DNA of 64,000 nucleotides from Methylobacterium sp. 2A (GCF_009806555.1 NZ_VUOK01000054.1:62001-126000); one strand, 5' to 3'. Positions 33,108-42,807 are shown, counted from the stretch's first letter. Numbers and translations: made by a program. Notes: generated by a model from the sequence alone, not told the origin.

Positions 33108-34517
33108 CTAATCGGCGCTCGGCGCCAGCATGGTCTCCGGCCGGACCACACGCTCGAACTCCTCCTCGGTCACGTAGCCGAGGCGCAGGGCCTCCTCCTT
33201 GAGGGTGGTGCCGTTCTTGTGCGCGGTCTTGGCGATCTCGGCGGCCTTGTCGTAGCCGATCGAGGGGGCGAGCGCGGTCACCAGCATGAGCGAACGGCTC
33301 ATCAGGTCGGCGATCTTGTCCGCGTTGGCCTTGATGCCGACCACGCAATTGTCGGTGAAGCTGATCGCCGCGTCGGCCAGCAGGCGGATCGATTGCAGCA
33401 CCGCGTTGGCGATCACCGGCTTGAACACGTTGAGCTCGAAATTGCCCTGGGAGCCGGCGAAGCTCACCGTGGTGCCGTTGCCGATGACCTGGGCGCAGAC
33501 CATGGTCAGGGCCTCGCACTGGGTCGGGTTGACCTTGCCGGGCATGATCGACGAGCCGGGCTCGTTCTCAGGGAGCGACAGCTCGCCGAGGCCCGAGCGC
33601 GGGCCCGAGCCGAGGAAGCGGATGTCCTGGGCGATCTTGAACAGGCCGGCGGCCAGCGCCGACAGCGCGCCCTGCGTGAACACGAGGGCGTCGTGGGTGG
33701 CCAGCGCCTCGAACTTGTTCTCGGCGGAGGTGAAGGGCAGGCCGGTCAGCTCCGCGACCTTGGCGGCGAAGCGCTCGGCGAATTCCGGATGGGCGTTGAG
33801 CCCGGTGCCGACCGCGGTGCCGCCCTGGGCGAGCGCCAGCACCCCCGGCAGGGTCGCGGCGACCCGCGAGCCGCCGAGCGCCACTTGGGCGGCATAACCC
33901 GAAAATTCCTGGCCGAGGGAGACCGGCGTCGCGTCCTGCAGGTGGGTGCGGCCGATCTTGACGATCGAGTCGAAGGCCTTGGCCTTGGCGTCGAGCGCCC
34001 CGTGCAGGTGGGAGAGCGCCGGAAGCAGGCGGCCCTGGATCTCGCGGGCCACCGCGATGTGCATGGCGGTGGGGAAGGTGTCGTTCGAGGACTGGCCGCG
34101 GTTGCAATGGTCGTTCGGGTGGACCGGCGACTTGCCGCCGCGCTGGCCCCCGAGGCGCTCGTTGGCGAGGCTCGCGATCACCTCGTTGGCGTTCATATTG
34201 GACTGGGTGCCCGAGCCGGTCTGGTAGATGACGAGGGGGAACTCGTCGTCGTAGCGACCCTCCACCACCTCGGCGGCCGCGGCGGCGATGGCGTCGGCGA
34301 GCTTCGCGTCGAGGGCGCCGAGATCCTTGTTCACCAGGGCGGCGGCCTGCTTCACGAGGCCGAGCGCGTGGACGAGCGGCGCCGGCATCCGGTCGGTGCC
34401 GATCTTGAAGTTCTGGATCGAGCGCTGGGTCTGCGCGCCCCAGTAGCGATGCGCCGGGACCTCGATCGGACCGAAGGTGTCGGACTCGGTGCGGGTGGCG
34501 GTCTCGGTGGGCGACAT
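33108..34517 (-). CDS. fumC: Class II fumarate hydratase
   Basis: Interconverts fumarate and malate in the TCA cycle without an iron-sulfur cluster. The 469-aa enzyme has FGPIEVPAHRYWGAQTQRS at the start, the SGTQSNMNANEV and QSSNDTFPTAMHIA motifs, the catalytic TxxHLQDATPVSLGQEF stretch, and the family signature GSSIMPGKVNPTQCE. The start at 34517 is the first ATG before the conserved region; it is divergent from the P450 gene. Confidence 0.96.
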   Translation of the reverse strand: MSPTETATRTESDTFGPIEVPAHRYWGAQTQRSIQNFKIGTDRMPAPLVHALGLVKQAAALVNKDLGALDAKLADAIAAAAAEVVEGRYDDEFPLVIYQTGSGTQSNMNANEVIASLANERLGGQRGGKSPVHPNDHCNRGQSSNDTFPTAMHIAVAREIQGRLLPALSHLHGALDAKAKAFDSIVKIGRTHLQDATPVSLGQEFSGYAAQVALGGSRVAATLPGVLALAQGGTAVGTGLNAHPEFAERFAAKVAELTGLPFTSAENKFEALATHDALVFTQGALSALAAGLFKIAQDIRFLGSGPRSGLGELSLPENEPGSSIMPGKVNPTQCEALTMVCAQVIGNGTTVSFAGSQGNFELNVFKPVIANAVLQSIRLLADAAISFTDNCVVGIKANADKIADLMSRSLMLVTALAPSIGYDKAAEIAKTAHKNGTTLKEEALRLGYVTEEEFERVVRPETMLAPSAD

Positions 34518-34638
34518 CGTGGCCTCTACGTCTGGTGCAGTGCGGTGCCTACTTAAATGAGGCGCGGGTGAATCGCGATGCCGGTTTGCCCCGGCGCACC
34601 GACAAGAGCGGGGCTCTGTTCCGCCGGACAAGGAGCCG

Positions 34639-36033
34639 ATGAGCGCGACGATCGATCTCTCCGAGCCGAAGGCCGCCGCCCGGTTCCGCCCGACCGTGCC
34701 GCCTCCGCTGACGGAACCGCTCGGCCTGTTCGCGTTCCTGCGGGCGGCGCGGAAGAACCCGATCACCACCTGGATGGACGCGCATTTCAAGCTGCCGGTC
34801 GTGGCCGCCGAGGGCGCGATGGGCCGGATCACCCTGGTGAGCGACCCGGCGCTGATTCGCTCCGTGCTGATCGAGAAGGCCGAGAACTACCGCAAGGACG
34901 ATCTCCAGCGGCGCGTCCTGGCGCCCGGGCTCGGCAACGGCCTGCTCAGCGCCGAGGGCGACGAGTGGCGGCTCCAGCGCCGGACGCTGGCGCCGATCTT
35001 CAACGCCCGCACGGTCCAGGGCTTTTCCGACGCGATGAACGCCGCCGGCGCGCGCCTCGGCCGGCGCCTCGCCCGCCGGGCCGGCAAACAGGTCGATGTC
35101 GCGCTGGAGATGACCCGCGTCACGCTGGACGTGCTGGAGCGGACGATTTTCACGCATGGCTTGCCGAGCGATCCGGATGCCCTCGGGCGCGCGATCACCC
35201 GGTTTTTAGAGGCGGTGGGGCCGATCGACCCGCTGGACGTGTTCGGCGTGCCCGATTTCGTGCCGCGGATCGGCCGCCTGCGGGCGCGGCCGGCGGGGCG
35301 CTTCTTCGCCGAGGTGGTCGACGAACTGATCGCCCGGCGCAAGGCGCTGATGGCGCAGGGCGAGGCGCCGCGGGATCTGCTGACGCTGCTGCTCGCCGCG
35401 CAGGACCCCGAGACCGGCACCGGCCTCTCGGACCTCGCCGTGAAGGCCAACATCGTCACCTTCATCGCGGCCGGCCACGAGACCACCGCCAATTCCCTGA
35501 CCTGGACCCTCTACTGCCTGTCGCAGGATCCCGCCGCCCAGGCGCGGCTTGAGGCCGAGATCGACGCCGCCGGGCCGGGGGGCTTTGCCGTGGAGCGGCT
35601 GCCCTACACGCGGGCGGTGATCGAGGAGGCGATGCGCCTGTTCCCGCCGGTGCCGTTCCTCAGCCGGCAGGCGGTGCGGGACGACCGGTTCGGGCGGATC
35701 AAGGTGCCGCGGGGCTCGCTGGTGATGGTGGCGCCTTGGGTGCTCCACCGCCACCAGTTGCTCTGGGACGACCCGGAGGCCTTCGTGCCGGAACGGTTCC
35801 TGCCCGAGAACCGCGACAGCATCGCGCGCTTCACCTACCTGCCGTTCGGGGCGGGGCCGCGGGTCTGCATCGGGCAAAGTTTTTCGGTGCAGGAGGCGGT
35901 GATCCTGCTGGCGCATATCGTGCGGGCGGTGCGGTTCCACCTGCCGGCCGATCACCCGCCGGTCACGCCGCTGCACCGGGTGACGCTGCGGCCGGAGCAC
36001 GGGCTGCGTATGGAGGCCGAGGGGCGGGCGTGA
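34639..36033 (+). CDS. Cytochrome P450 monooxygenase
   Basis: A 464-aa soluble P450 without a membrane anchor. The oxygen-binding I-helix TFIAAGHETTAN is near residue 275, the K-helix ExxR is in IEEAMRLFPPVP near residue 329, and the haem ligand is Cys413 in FGAGPRVCIGQ. Its overall layout (FERFLPENR, CYP102-like helices) resembles fatty-acid or terpene-type P450s, but the substrate is unknown. No ferredoxin or reductase gene is adjacent. The ATG follows CAAGGAGCCG. Confidence 0.93.
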   Translation: MSATIDLSEPKAAARFRPTVPPPLTEPLGLFAFLRAARKNPITTWMDAHFKLPVVAAEGAMGRITLVSDPALIRSVLIEKAENYRKDDLQRRVLAPGLGNGLLSAEGDEWRLQRRTLAPIFNARTVQGFSDAMNAAGARLGRRLARRAGKQVDVALEMTRVTLDVLERTIFTHGLPSDPDALGRAITRFLEAVGPIDPLDVFGVPDFVPRIGRLRARPAGRFFAEVVDELIARRKALMAQGEAPRDLLTLLLAAQDPETGTGLSDLAVKANIVTFIAAGHETTANSLTWTLYCLSQDPAAQARLEAEIDAAGPGGFAVERLPYTRAVIEEAMRLFPPVPFLSRQAVRDDRFGRIKVPRGSLVMVAPWVLHRHQLLWDDPEAFVPERFLPENRDSIARFTYLPFGAGPRVCIGQSFSVQEAVILLAHIVRAVRFHLPADHPPVTPLHRVTLRPEHGLRMEAEGRA

Positions 36034-36118
36034 GCGGGTTGACGGGTTCCCCGTGCGTTCTCACATTGCTGACGCGCGCATAGAGAGTCGCCCCGGCTGG
36101 AATCAGGCACGAATCGCG

Positions 36119-36397
36119 ATGGCCGATACCGCTGCTCCCGCAACGCTGGACTACGCCGAGCAGGTTGCCCGCGTCCTGCGCTCCAATGCGGAGACGGAAA
36201 AGTTCGTCGCCGAGCAACGTAAGCTGATCGACGAACAGACCAAGCTCCAGGCCGAGGCGGCGAAGCTGCACGCCGAGACACTGAAGCTCGGTCGAGACCA
36301 CATCTTGGCGCCGCTCTCCATCGCTTTTGCCGGCATGGCGGCAGCGGCCGCATTCTTTGGCGCGGGCGCCGCGTTCGTTAAACTGCTGAGCCCATGA
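36119..36397 (+). CDS. Coiled-coil protein with a C-terminal membrane helix
   Basis: A 92-aa protein. Residues about 12-60 form a heptad-rich helix (EKFVAEQRKLIDEQTKLQAE and AAKLHAETLKL), followed by one transmembrane helix SIAFAGMAAAAAFFGAGAAFV. It resembles the small coiled-coil membrane protein at 44484 in layout but not in sequence. The role is unknown. Confidence 0.6.
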   Translation: MADTAAPATLDYAEQVARVLRSNAETEKFVAEQRKLIDEQTKLQAEAAKLHAETLKLGRDHILAPLSIAFAGMAAAAAFFGAGAAFVKLLSP

Positions 36398-36544
36398 CCG
36401 TCTACAGGGTCACGACAGGCTGATGAGCCGATGGCGTGATCCGAAATCCTGCCTGCGCTGCGTGTCAGCTCGCTGGTCGATCATCGAGCAGGTCGTTCAG
36501 CTCGGTCGATGCCGGCAATCGGATCCGTTTCGTTCGGACGTACT

Positions 36545-36679
36545 CTAATCGCCCCGCCGCGCCTCAAGCTGACGAGTTTTTCGGTCGTAGAGCCGTGACG
36601 CAATGAAGACACCGCCGAGGCCGAGTGCCGACATCCCAAGCGCCAGCGCGAGAATCTGATTGGCATAAGCTTGGGTCAT
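36545..36679 (-). CDS. Small single-pass membrane protein (44 aa)
   Basis: MTQAYANQILALALGMSALG begins the protein, whose helix continues to GVFIASRLYDRKTRQLEARR, giving one transmembrane segment (about residues 9-28) and a basic cytoplasmic tail. It starts 4 bases after the end of the frameshifted membrane gene on the same strand, so the two look like a small operon. No family is recognised. Confidence 0.5.
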   Translation of the reverse strand: MTQAYANQILALALGMSALGLGGVFIASRLYDRKTRQLEARRGD

Positions 36680-36683
36680 GCGA

Positions 36684-36943
36684 TCAATCCTGCGAACGCA
36701 GGAATCTGATCATGATCTGACCTATCAAATGTAGGACGATCGCGGCGATCAGCAAAGTCCAACCGCCATCTGAGAACAGATCCAGATGCCGTTGCGCGAG
36801 GGGTTGATGACCGCGATGCCGATCGTGGCGATGGCCGACGAATTGAACAGGTTCGCAGCCAGCTTCAGCCCCTCGTTGAAGCGCTTGGCGCGGTGCTTCC
36901 GCTCGCCCGCCGACAGACCCGGCTGCGCGACCCCTTCATCCAC
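36684..36943 (-). pseudogene. Small membrane protein gene with a one-base frameshift
   Basis: From the GTG at 36943 the reading is MDEGVAQPGLSAGERKHRAK, then LKLAANLFNSSAIATIGIAVINPSRNG. After a missing base near 36793 the other frame continues HLDLFSDGGWTLLIAAIVLHLIGQ and IMIRFLRSQD to a TGA at 36684-36686. Both halves contain a transmembrane helix and read as one natural two-helix protein of about 86 aa. In the present frame the protein stops early. It could be real decay or a sequencing error. Confidence 0.55.
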
Positions 36944-36983
36944 CCCTGAAATCCCCGGGCCGTCGATTCGGCCTCGGAAGACT

Positions 36984-37610
36984 TCAGCTCTTCTTGCGGA
37001 ACGCGTCCAGGCTCACGACCTCGGCGCCGGCCTCCTCGCCCTCCTTCTTGGCGGCGGGGCGGGGCGCCTTCTCGTCCGGCTTGGGCGAGCCCTTGTCGCT
37101 CGCCGCCGCGGGAGCCGGCAAGCCCTTCGGCGCAGCCGCGCCGATCGTGGCGAGCCCGGCGCCCTTGGGCCGAACCTCGCCGGGCTCGGAACCCGCGCCG
37201 CGCGGGCCGGCCTTGGCCGGGGCGGCGTTCGCCTCCTCGGGCGCCTCGCCGGCCTCGCTGAGGTCGAACTTCAGGCCGAACTGCACGGAAGGATCGAAGA
37301 AGCCCGACAGGGCGTCGAACGGCACCAGCAGCCGCTCCGGCACGCCCGAGAAGGACAGGCCGACCTCGAAGGCGTGCTCGGTGACGTTGAGGTCCCAGAA
37401 CTGGTGTTGCAGGACGATCGTCATGTCCTGCGGGTACTTCTCGCGCAGGGCCTGCGACATCCGCACGCCGGGCGCCTCCGTCCGGAACGAGACGTAGAAA
37501 TGGTGCTCGCCCATCAGCCCCTCGCGGGCCGCGTCGGTCAGCACCTTGCGCACCACGCCGCGCAGGGCGTCCTGCACCAGAAGATCGTAGCGGATCAGGT
37601 CGTCTGCCAT
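36984..37610 (-). CDS. sspB: SspB-family ClpXP protease adaptor
   Basis: Delivers ssrA-tagged or specific substrates to ClpXP. The 208-aa protein has the alpha-type SspB core in residues 1-125: LIRYDLLVQDALRGVVRKVL, HHFYVSFRT, MTIVLQHQFWDLNVTEHAF and LLVPFDALSGFFDPSVQFGL. A long Ala/Pro/Lys-rich linker follows, then a short C-terminal motif EVVSLDAFRKK that should dock on ClpX. The neighbourhood with thyA and folA is typical. Confidence 0.93.
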   Translation of the reverse strand: MADDLIRYDLLVQDALRGVVRKVLTDAAREGLMGEHHFYVSFRTEAPGVRMSQALREKYPQDMTIVLQHQFWDLNVTEHAFEVGLSFSGVPERLLVPFDALSGFFDPSVQFGLKFDLSEAGEAPEEANAAPAKAGPRGAGSEPGEVRPKGAGLATIGAAAPKGLPAPAAASDKGSPKPDEKAPRPAAKKEGEEAGAEVVSLDAFRKKS

Positions 37611-37978
37611 CTGCGGTCGCGCTCTCGCCCGGTCTGCCCGGCGCCCCGCCGCGGATGGCCGGACCGAGGAATTGGAAGTGGAGGCTTCTGTTGCCAGGTG
37701 CCTCCGAACCCCGCCTATGCGGTGCTACCCGCTAGGACTTTAGGTCGGTTTTGGGGACCGCTTACGCGGCCACCGCCACCGGAGCAAAGTTGTCGTTGGC
37801 AACTATTGCAAAGGCCCGATAACGGCGGAACCATGCCGAGCGAAAGTCCAACCTTTACGCCCTCGTCGATCCTATTTCGCCCCCGCCGGAACCCAGGCTC
37901 GCGGTCACGCGCCTTGCGGCAGCATGTCCTGGGTTCGGGTGGAGGCGCCGGGTACCGCCCCCGGGTCCGATAGGTTTA
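37611..37978. other. 368-bp divergent intergenic region between sspB and the CPBP protease gene
   Basis: It contains an A/T-richer block at 37690-37870, probably promoters for both directions, but no clear -35/-10 pair that I would defend. If the CPBP protein starts at a later TTG the gap is longer. No RNA gene or repeat found. Confidence 0.4.
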
Positions 37979-38908
37979 TTGCGAAGAACGTTTATCGCCA
38001 TAGCCGGCCTCGCGACCGGCTCCCGAGATATAGAGGGGATCGGTCCGGTTTTGAAGCCCGATCGTGTCGCGCCGCCGCCTCTTATCGCGCCTCCGGGCGA
38101 GGCTGTTGCCGGAAGTGCGCAGTCCCATGGCCCCACGCCGGACGAACGGACCCGTCTCGACCGGCTCTGGGCCACGACCTGGCGCCTCGGCGCCCTGATC
38201 GGCCTCGTGGTCTTCTATCTCGGCGCGGCGAGCCTGCTGTCGCTCGCCGCCGTACGGGTCGGGTTCGACCTGTGGAACGGGATCGACCCGTTCCTGCCGC
38301 CGGAGCGGCGCCCGTTCCTCGGCGCGGTGGAACTCGCCCACCGGGCCTTCGCGGTCGATGCGCTGCGGCAGGTCTTCCTCGCCGTTCTGGTCATCGGCGG
38401 GGCGTGGTGGCGGGACCGGACCGGCTGGCGCCGCCGCCTCGCCCTCGACCGGGAGCACCCGAACGGGATGCGGCCCGTCATCCTGCTGGGGATCCTCCTG
38501 GTCTGGCCGGTGCTGCACATCGCCTGGGTGACCGGCACGGCGGAGCTGTTCGGCGCGAGCTTCGGCCAGCACGTGCGGCTGTCGCCGTTCATGAGTCAGG
38601 CCGCGGTGGCGGCGTGGCTCGCCTACCTCACGATCCTCGCCCCCGTCGCGGAAGAACTGCTGCTGCGCGGCGAGGCCTTCGCTCGCGCTCAATCGGCCGT
38701 AGGGCCGGTCGGGGCGATCCTGGTCACCGCTCTGATCTTCGCGGCCGCCCACATCTCGGCCTGGGGGCTCGCCCGGCCGGTCTCGCTGCTGCCCCTGGCC
38801 TTCGCCCTCGGCTGGCTGCGCTGGCGGACCGGTCGCCTCTGGCCCGGCATCGCGCTCCACGGCTGGTCGAACCTCGCCCTCGTGACCTACCTGCTGTGGC
38901 CGGGCTGA
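37979..38908 (+). CDS. CPBP-family intramembrane glutamic endopeptidase
   Basis: A membrane protease of up to 309 aa with about 7-8 helices. The CPBP/Abi motifs are present: the Glu pair in APVAEELLLRGEAFAR near residue 223, then FAAAHISAW with the second His motif, and GIALHGWSNLAL with the third. Relatives process prenylated proteins or act in envelope stress. No ATG is suitable; the TTG at 37979 is the longest choice and TTG at 38051 is preceded by GAGGGG, so the first 24 residues are uncertain. It is followed by thyA on the same strand. Confidence 0.82.
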   Translation: MRRTFIAIAGLATGSRDIEGIGPVLKPDRVAPPPLIAPPGEAVAGSAQSHGPTPDERTRLDRLWATTWRLGALIGLVVFYLGAASLLSLAAVRVGFDLWNGIDPFLPPERRPFLGAVELAHRAFAVDALRQVFLAVLVIGGAWWRDRTGWRRRLALDREHPNGMRPVILLGILLVWPVLHIAWVTGTAELFGASFGQHVRLSPFMSQAAVAAWLAYLTILAPVAEELLLRGEAFARAQSAVGPVGAILVTALIFAAAHISAWGLARPVSLLPLAFALGWLRWRTGRLWPGIALHGWSNLALVTYLLWPG

Positions 38909-38985
38909 TCACCATGATGCGCGACGGCGGTGCATATGTCGGCGTCGAACTTGCCGGGCGGCCTGCCGACGCGCAGGAATGGCGG

Positions 38986-39780
38986 ATGGACGCTTACCAC
39001 GACCTGCTCCGGCGCATCCTCGACGCGGGCGCCGCCAAGGACGACCGCACCGGCACCGGGACACTCTCGGTGTTCGGCCACCAGATGCGCTTCGATCTGT
39101 CGGCCGGCTTTCCGCTGGTCACCACGAAGCGCCTGCACCTGCGCTCGATCATCCACGAGCTGCTCTGGTTCCTGGCCGGCGACACCAACGTGGCCGCGCT
39201 CCGGGCCAACGGCGTGACGATCTGGGACGAGTGGGCCGACGAACACGGCGACCTCGGACCCGTCTACGGCAAGCAATGGCGCTCCTGGCAAAAACCCGAC
39301 GGCGGCACCGTCGATCAGATCGCCTGGGTGCTCGACGAGATCCGGCGCAACCCGGAGTCCCGCCGCCTGATCGTCTCGGCCTGGAACCCGGCCGACCTCG
39401 ACAAGATGGCGCTCGCCCCCTGCCACTGCCTGTTCCAGTTCTACGTGAGCGAGGGGCGGCTCTCCTGCCAGCTCTACCAGCGGTCGGCCGACGCTTTTCT
39501 CGGCGTGCCGTTCAACATCGCGAGCTACGCGCTCCTGACCCACATGATCGCGCAGGTGACCGGCCTCGGCGTCGGCGACTTCGTCCACACCTTCGGCGAC
39601 GCGCATCTGTACCGGAACCACCTTGAGCAGACCCGAACCCTCCTGAGCCGGACACCCCGCCCGCTGCCGCAGCTGCGGCTCAATCCGGCGGTGCGCGACC
39701 TCTTCGCCTTCCGGTACGAGGACATCACAATCGAGAATTACGACCCGCATCCCGCCATCGCCGCGCCGGTGGCGGTATGA
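38986..39780 (+). CDS. thyA: Thymidylate synthase
   Basis: Methylates dUMP to dTMP with methylene-THF. The 264-aa length matches ThyA exactly. Key sites: DDRTGTGTLSVFGHQMRFDL near the start, the catalytic Cys146 in LAPCHCLFQFYV, QRSADAFLGVPFNIASYALL, and the C-terminal HPAIAAPVAV in which the final residues close the active site. The ATG at 38986 follows AGGA. Its stop overlaps the folA start (ATGA), so the two folate-linked enzymes are coupled. Confidence 0.97.
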   Translation: MDAYHDLLRRILDAGAAKDDRTGTGTLSVFGHQMRFDLSAGFPLVTTKRLHLRSIIHELLWFLAGDTNVAALRANGVTIWDEWADEHGDLGPVYGKQWRSWQKPDGGTVDQIAWVLDEIRRNPESRRLIVSAWNPADLDKMALAPCHCLFQFYVSEGRLSCQLYQRSADAFLGVPFNIASYALLTHMIAQVTGLGVGDFVHTFGDAHLYRNHLEQTRTLLSRTPRPLPQLRLNPAVRDLFAFRYEDITIENYDPHPAIAAPVAV

Positions 39781-40265
39781 AGCCGATCGTCTCCCTGGTG
39801 GCGGCGGTCGCCCGCAACGGCGTGATCGGGCGCGACAACGGCCTCGCATGGCATTTGTCCAGCGACCTGAAGCGGTTCAAGGCGCTCACCCTGGGCAAGC
39901 CGATGCTGATGGGTCGCCGGACCTGGGACTCGATCGGCCGGCCGCTGCCGGGGCGCCACACGCTGGTGCTGACCCGCGACCGCGCCTTCCGGGCGGAGGG
40001 CGCCGAGACCGTCCACGACTGGGAGGCTGCGCTGGCCGCCGCCGGCGCGGAACTGATGGTGGTGGGCGGCGCCGAGATCTACGCCCTCGCACTCCCGCAG
40101 GCCGATCGCCTCCACCTGACCGAGGTCGCGGCCGAGCCCGAGGGCGACGTACGGTTTCCGGCCTTCGACCAGGCCCAGTTCCGCGAGACGTTGCGGGAGG
40201 CGCACACCGCCGGTCCCCGCGACGAGCACGCTTTCGCATTCGTCGATTGGGAACGCGTGCGCTGA
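39777..40265 (+). CDS. folA: Dihydrofolate reductase
   Basis: Regenerates THF from the dihydrofolate made by ThyA. The 162-aa enzyme opens with IVSLVAAVARNGVIGRDNGLAWHLSSDLKRFK, showing the Trp and Asp of the active site (WHLSSDLK), then LMGRRTWDSIGRPLPGRHTLVL (NADPH site) and MVVGGAEIYALAL. It overlaps thyA by 4 bases. The 295 bp between folA and hflK hold no gene I can support. Confidence 0.97.
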   Translation: MKPIVSLVAAVARNGVIGRDNGLAWHLSSDLKRFKALTLGKPMLMGRRTWDSIGRPLPGRHTLVLTRDRAFRAEGAETVHDWEAALAAAGAELMVVGGAEIYALALPQADRLHLTEVAAEPEGDVRFPAFDQAQFRETLREAHTAGPRDEHAFAFVDWERVR

Positions 40266-40560
40266 GGCGCGCCGCCGCATTTGCCTTCTGCGCCCTGCAT
40301 GCCCACCTGCCAGCCTTGACAGCACGGGGCATGCGCCCGCAGGTGCCTGTCGGGTGCGCGTGCTCACGTCGGGCTTGCGCGTCCTGCGGGAAGAGGCGCC
40401 CGTGCAAGTGTTTAGGCCTCCATCCAGGCCGGACGGCACGGCGATCTGCCCAGACGGACGGGACTAGGCGGGCGAGCGTGGCCGTTCAGGCAAGGGGCAC
40501 TGATCGGGGCGCCGGCCGGCATGTCGGTTGGGCGCGGACAGGCGGGAGACGACGGCTAGG

Positions 40561-41736
40561 ATGCCTTGGAGCAATCAGAGCGGCGGCGGAGGCCCCTGGG
40601 GCCGGCCCGGCGGCAACGGCGGCGGTGGCCCGTGGGGCAACGGCGGCAAGACGCCGCCGAACCTCGAGGATCTGCTCCGGCGCGGGCAGGACCGGCTGCG
40701 CGGCCTGATCCCGGGCGGCGGCGGCACCGGCGGCTACGGCGGCGGCGGCTCGACCGGCCTCGGCAGTGGCCGCAGCGCGGCGGTGATCGCAGCCCTCGCC
40801 ATCGCGGTCTGGCTCGCCACCGGCTTCTACACCGTCTACCCGCGGCAGGTCGGCATTGAGACGATCTTCGGCCGCTACGTCGGCACCAAGGGCGAGGGCC
40901 TGCGCTACAACTTCCCCTATCCGATCGGCGGCGTGGTCAAGCCCGATGTCGGCTCGCAGAATTCGATCCAGATCGGCTTCCGCGCCGGCCCGGGCGGTCA
41001 GAGCCGCAACCGCGACGTGCCGGACGAGAGCCTGATGCTCACCGGCGACGAGAACATCGTCGATCTCGATTTCGAGGTTCAGTGGCGGGTGAACCCGCTG
41101 AAGGCGTCCGACTTCGTGTTCAACCTCCAGAATCCGGAGGGCACCATCAAGGCGATCTCCGAGAGCGCGATGCGCGAGGTGATCGGCCGCCGCAACATCC
41201 AGGCGATCCTCACCAACGAGCAGTCGAGCATCGCCCAGGAGGTGAAGGAAATGGTCCAGAAGGCGCTCGACGAGTACGGCGCCGGCGTGCGGATCGAGGT
41301 GGTGCAGCTCGTCTCGGTCAACCCGCCGCCGGAGGTGCGCCCCGCCTTCATCGACGTGAACGCGGCCCAGCAGGACGCCGACACGGCGCAGAACGAGGCC
41401 AAGACCTACGCGAGCCGCGAGGTGCCGCAGGCCCGCGGCAAGGCGTCCCAGATCGTCCAGCAGGCCGAGGCCTACCGGACCAAGGCGACCGCCGACGCCA
41501 CCGGCCAGGCGGCGCGCTTCAGCGAGGTCTACGCCTCCTACAAGGCCGCCCCGGCGATCAGCCGCGAGCGGATCTTCCTGGAGACGATGGAGAAGGTCCT
41601 GGGCTCCGTGAACAAGGTGATCATCGACCAGAACGGGACACAGCCGGGCAACGCGAATGCGGCCGGCGTGCTGCCGGTGCTACCGCTCTCGGAGTTCGGC
41701 GCCCGGGCCCAGACCCAGACGGGAGCCGGCCGATGA
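40561..41736 (+). CDS. hflK: HflK, membrane regulator of FtsH protease
   Basis: A 391-aa SPFH/prohibitin protein. A Gly-rich, Pro/Trp N-terminus (GGGGPWGRPGGNG) is followed by one transmembrane helix (residues 72-91), then the SPFH domain with YPRQVGIETIFGRYVG and a long coiled coil (NEAKTYASREVPQARGKAS, ATADATGQAARFSEVY). With HflC it surrounds FtsH in the inner membrane on the periplasmic side. Overlaps hflC by 4 bases (ATGA). Confidence 0.95.
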   Translation: MPWSNQSGGGGPWGRPGGNGGGGPWGNGGKTPPNLEDLLRRGQDRLRGLIPGGGGTGGYGGGGSTGLGSGRSAAVIAALAIAVWLATGFYTVYPRQVGIETIFGRYVGTKGEGLRYNFPYPIGGVVKPDVGSQNSIQIGFRAGPGGQSRNRDVPDESLMLTGDENIVDLDFEVQWRVNPLKASDFVFNLQNPEGTIKAISESAMREVIGRRNIQAILTNEQSSIAQEVKEMVQKALDEYGAGVRIEVVQLVSVNPPPEVRPAFIDVNAAQQDADTAQNEAKTYASREVPQARGKASQIVQQAEAYRTKATADATGQAARFSEVYASYKAAPAISRERIFLETMEKVLGSVNKVIIDQNGTQPGNANAAGVLPVLPLSEFGARAQTQTGAGR

Positions 41737-42698
41737 AGCAGGCGCTCCGCACCGGCCTGATCGCGGTCGCCGCGATCGTCGCGATCGGCCTTTACGCGTC
41801 GATCTTCACCGTCGGCCAGATGCAGCAGGCGCTGGTGCTGCAATTCGGCCGCGTCCGCGCCGTCCTCAACGCCACCGGCGAGGACAAGCCCGGCCTCTAC
41901 TTCAAGATCCCGTTCATGGAGAACGTGGTCATCTTCGACAAGCGCGTGCTCGACCTCGACCTGCCGGTCCAGACGGTGCTGACGGCCGACCGCCAGAACC
42001 TGGAGGTGGACGCCTTCGCCCGCTACCGGATCCTCGATCCGCTGCGCTTCTACCAGGCGGTGGGCAATATCGGCCTGGCCAACCAGCGGCTCGCGAGCTT
42101 CACCAATTCCGGCCTGCGCAACGTGCTCGCCCGCTCGACCCGCGACGCGATCGTGAAGACCGATCGCGGCCAGCTGATGCACCAGATCCAGGAGGACGTG
42201 AACCGGCAGGCCAAGGCGCTCGGCATCGAGATCGTCGACCTGCGCATGACCCGGGTCGACCTTCCGGCGCAGAACTCGGCCGCGGTCTACAAGCGGATGA
42301 AGACCGAGCGCGAGCGCGAGGCCGCCGACATCCGCGCCAACGGCGACCAGATCGCCGCCACGATCCGCGCCAAGGCCGACCGCGAGGTCACGGTGATCCT
42401 GGCCGAGGCGACCCAGAAATCCGAGCAGCTGCGCGGCCAGGGCGACGCCGACAAGAACCGGATCCTCGCCGAGGCGTTCGGCAAGGATGCGGACTTCTTC
42501 AGCTTCTACCGGTCGATGCAGGCCTACGAGACGGGGCTGAAAGGGTCGGACACGCGCTTGGTGATCAGCCCGAACACGGATTTCTTCCGCTACTTCAGCG
42601 ACCCGCAGGGCCGGGCCGCTGCGGCGGCGGCGCGGCCCCCGCGCGGGCCGGTCGATCCGAGCGCCACCACCGGCTCCACCGCCGGCGCCGCACGCTGA
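41733..42698 (+). CDS. hflC: HflC, membrane regulator of FtsH protease
   Basis: A 321-aa SPFH protein: N-terminal helix TGLIAVAAIVAIGLYASIF (residues 7-26), QQALVLQFGRVRAVL, KRVLDLDLPVQTVLTADRQ and the coiled coil KRMKTEREREAADIRANGDQ. It forms the HflKC complex with the upstream gene, on whose stop codon it starts. The Ala/Pro-rich C-terminus is longer than in E. coli. Confidence 0.95.
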   Translation: MKQALRTGLIAVAAIVAIGLYASIFTVGQMQQALVLQFGRVRAVLNATGEDKPGLYFKIPFMENVVIFDKRVLDLDLPVQTVLTADRQNLEVDAFARYRILDPLRFYQAVGNIGLANQRLASFTNSGLRNVLARSTRDAIVKTDRGQLMHQIQEDVNRQAKALGIEIVDLRMTRVDLPAQNSAAVYKRMKTEREREAADIRANGDQIAATIRAKADREVTVILAEATQKSEQLRGQGDADKNRILAEAFGKDADFFSFYRSMQAYETGLKGSDTRLVISPNTDFFRYFSDPQGRAAAAAARPPRGPVDPSATTGSTAGAAR

Positions 42699-42807
42699 GC
42701 GTGCTGGCGCCCCGGCGCCCGGGAACTCTCTTGTGCGACACCATGCGGACCCCGATCTTCGGTCGGGGATCCGCGGAGCCGGAAACGCGGTCTTGAAGAG
42801 GTCGATC

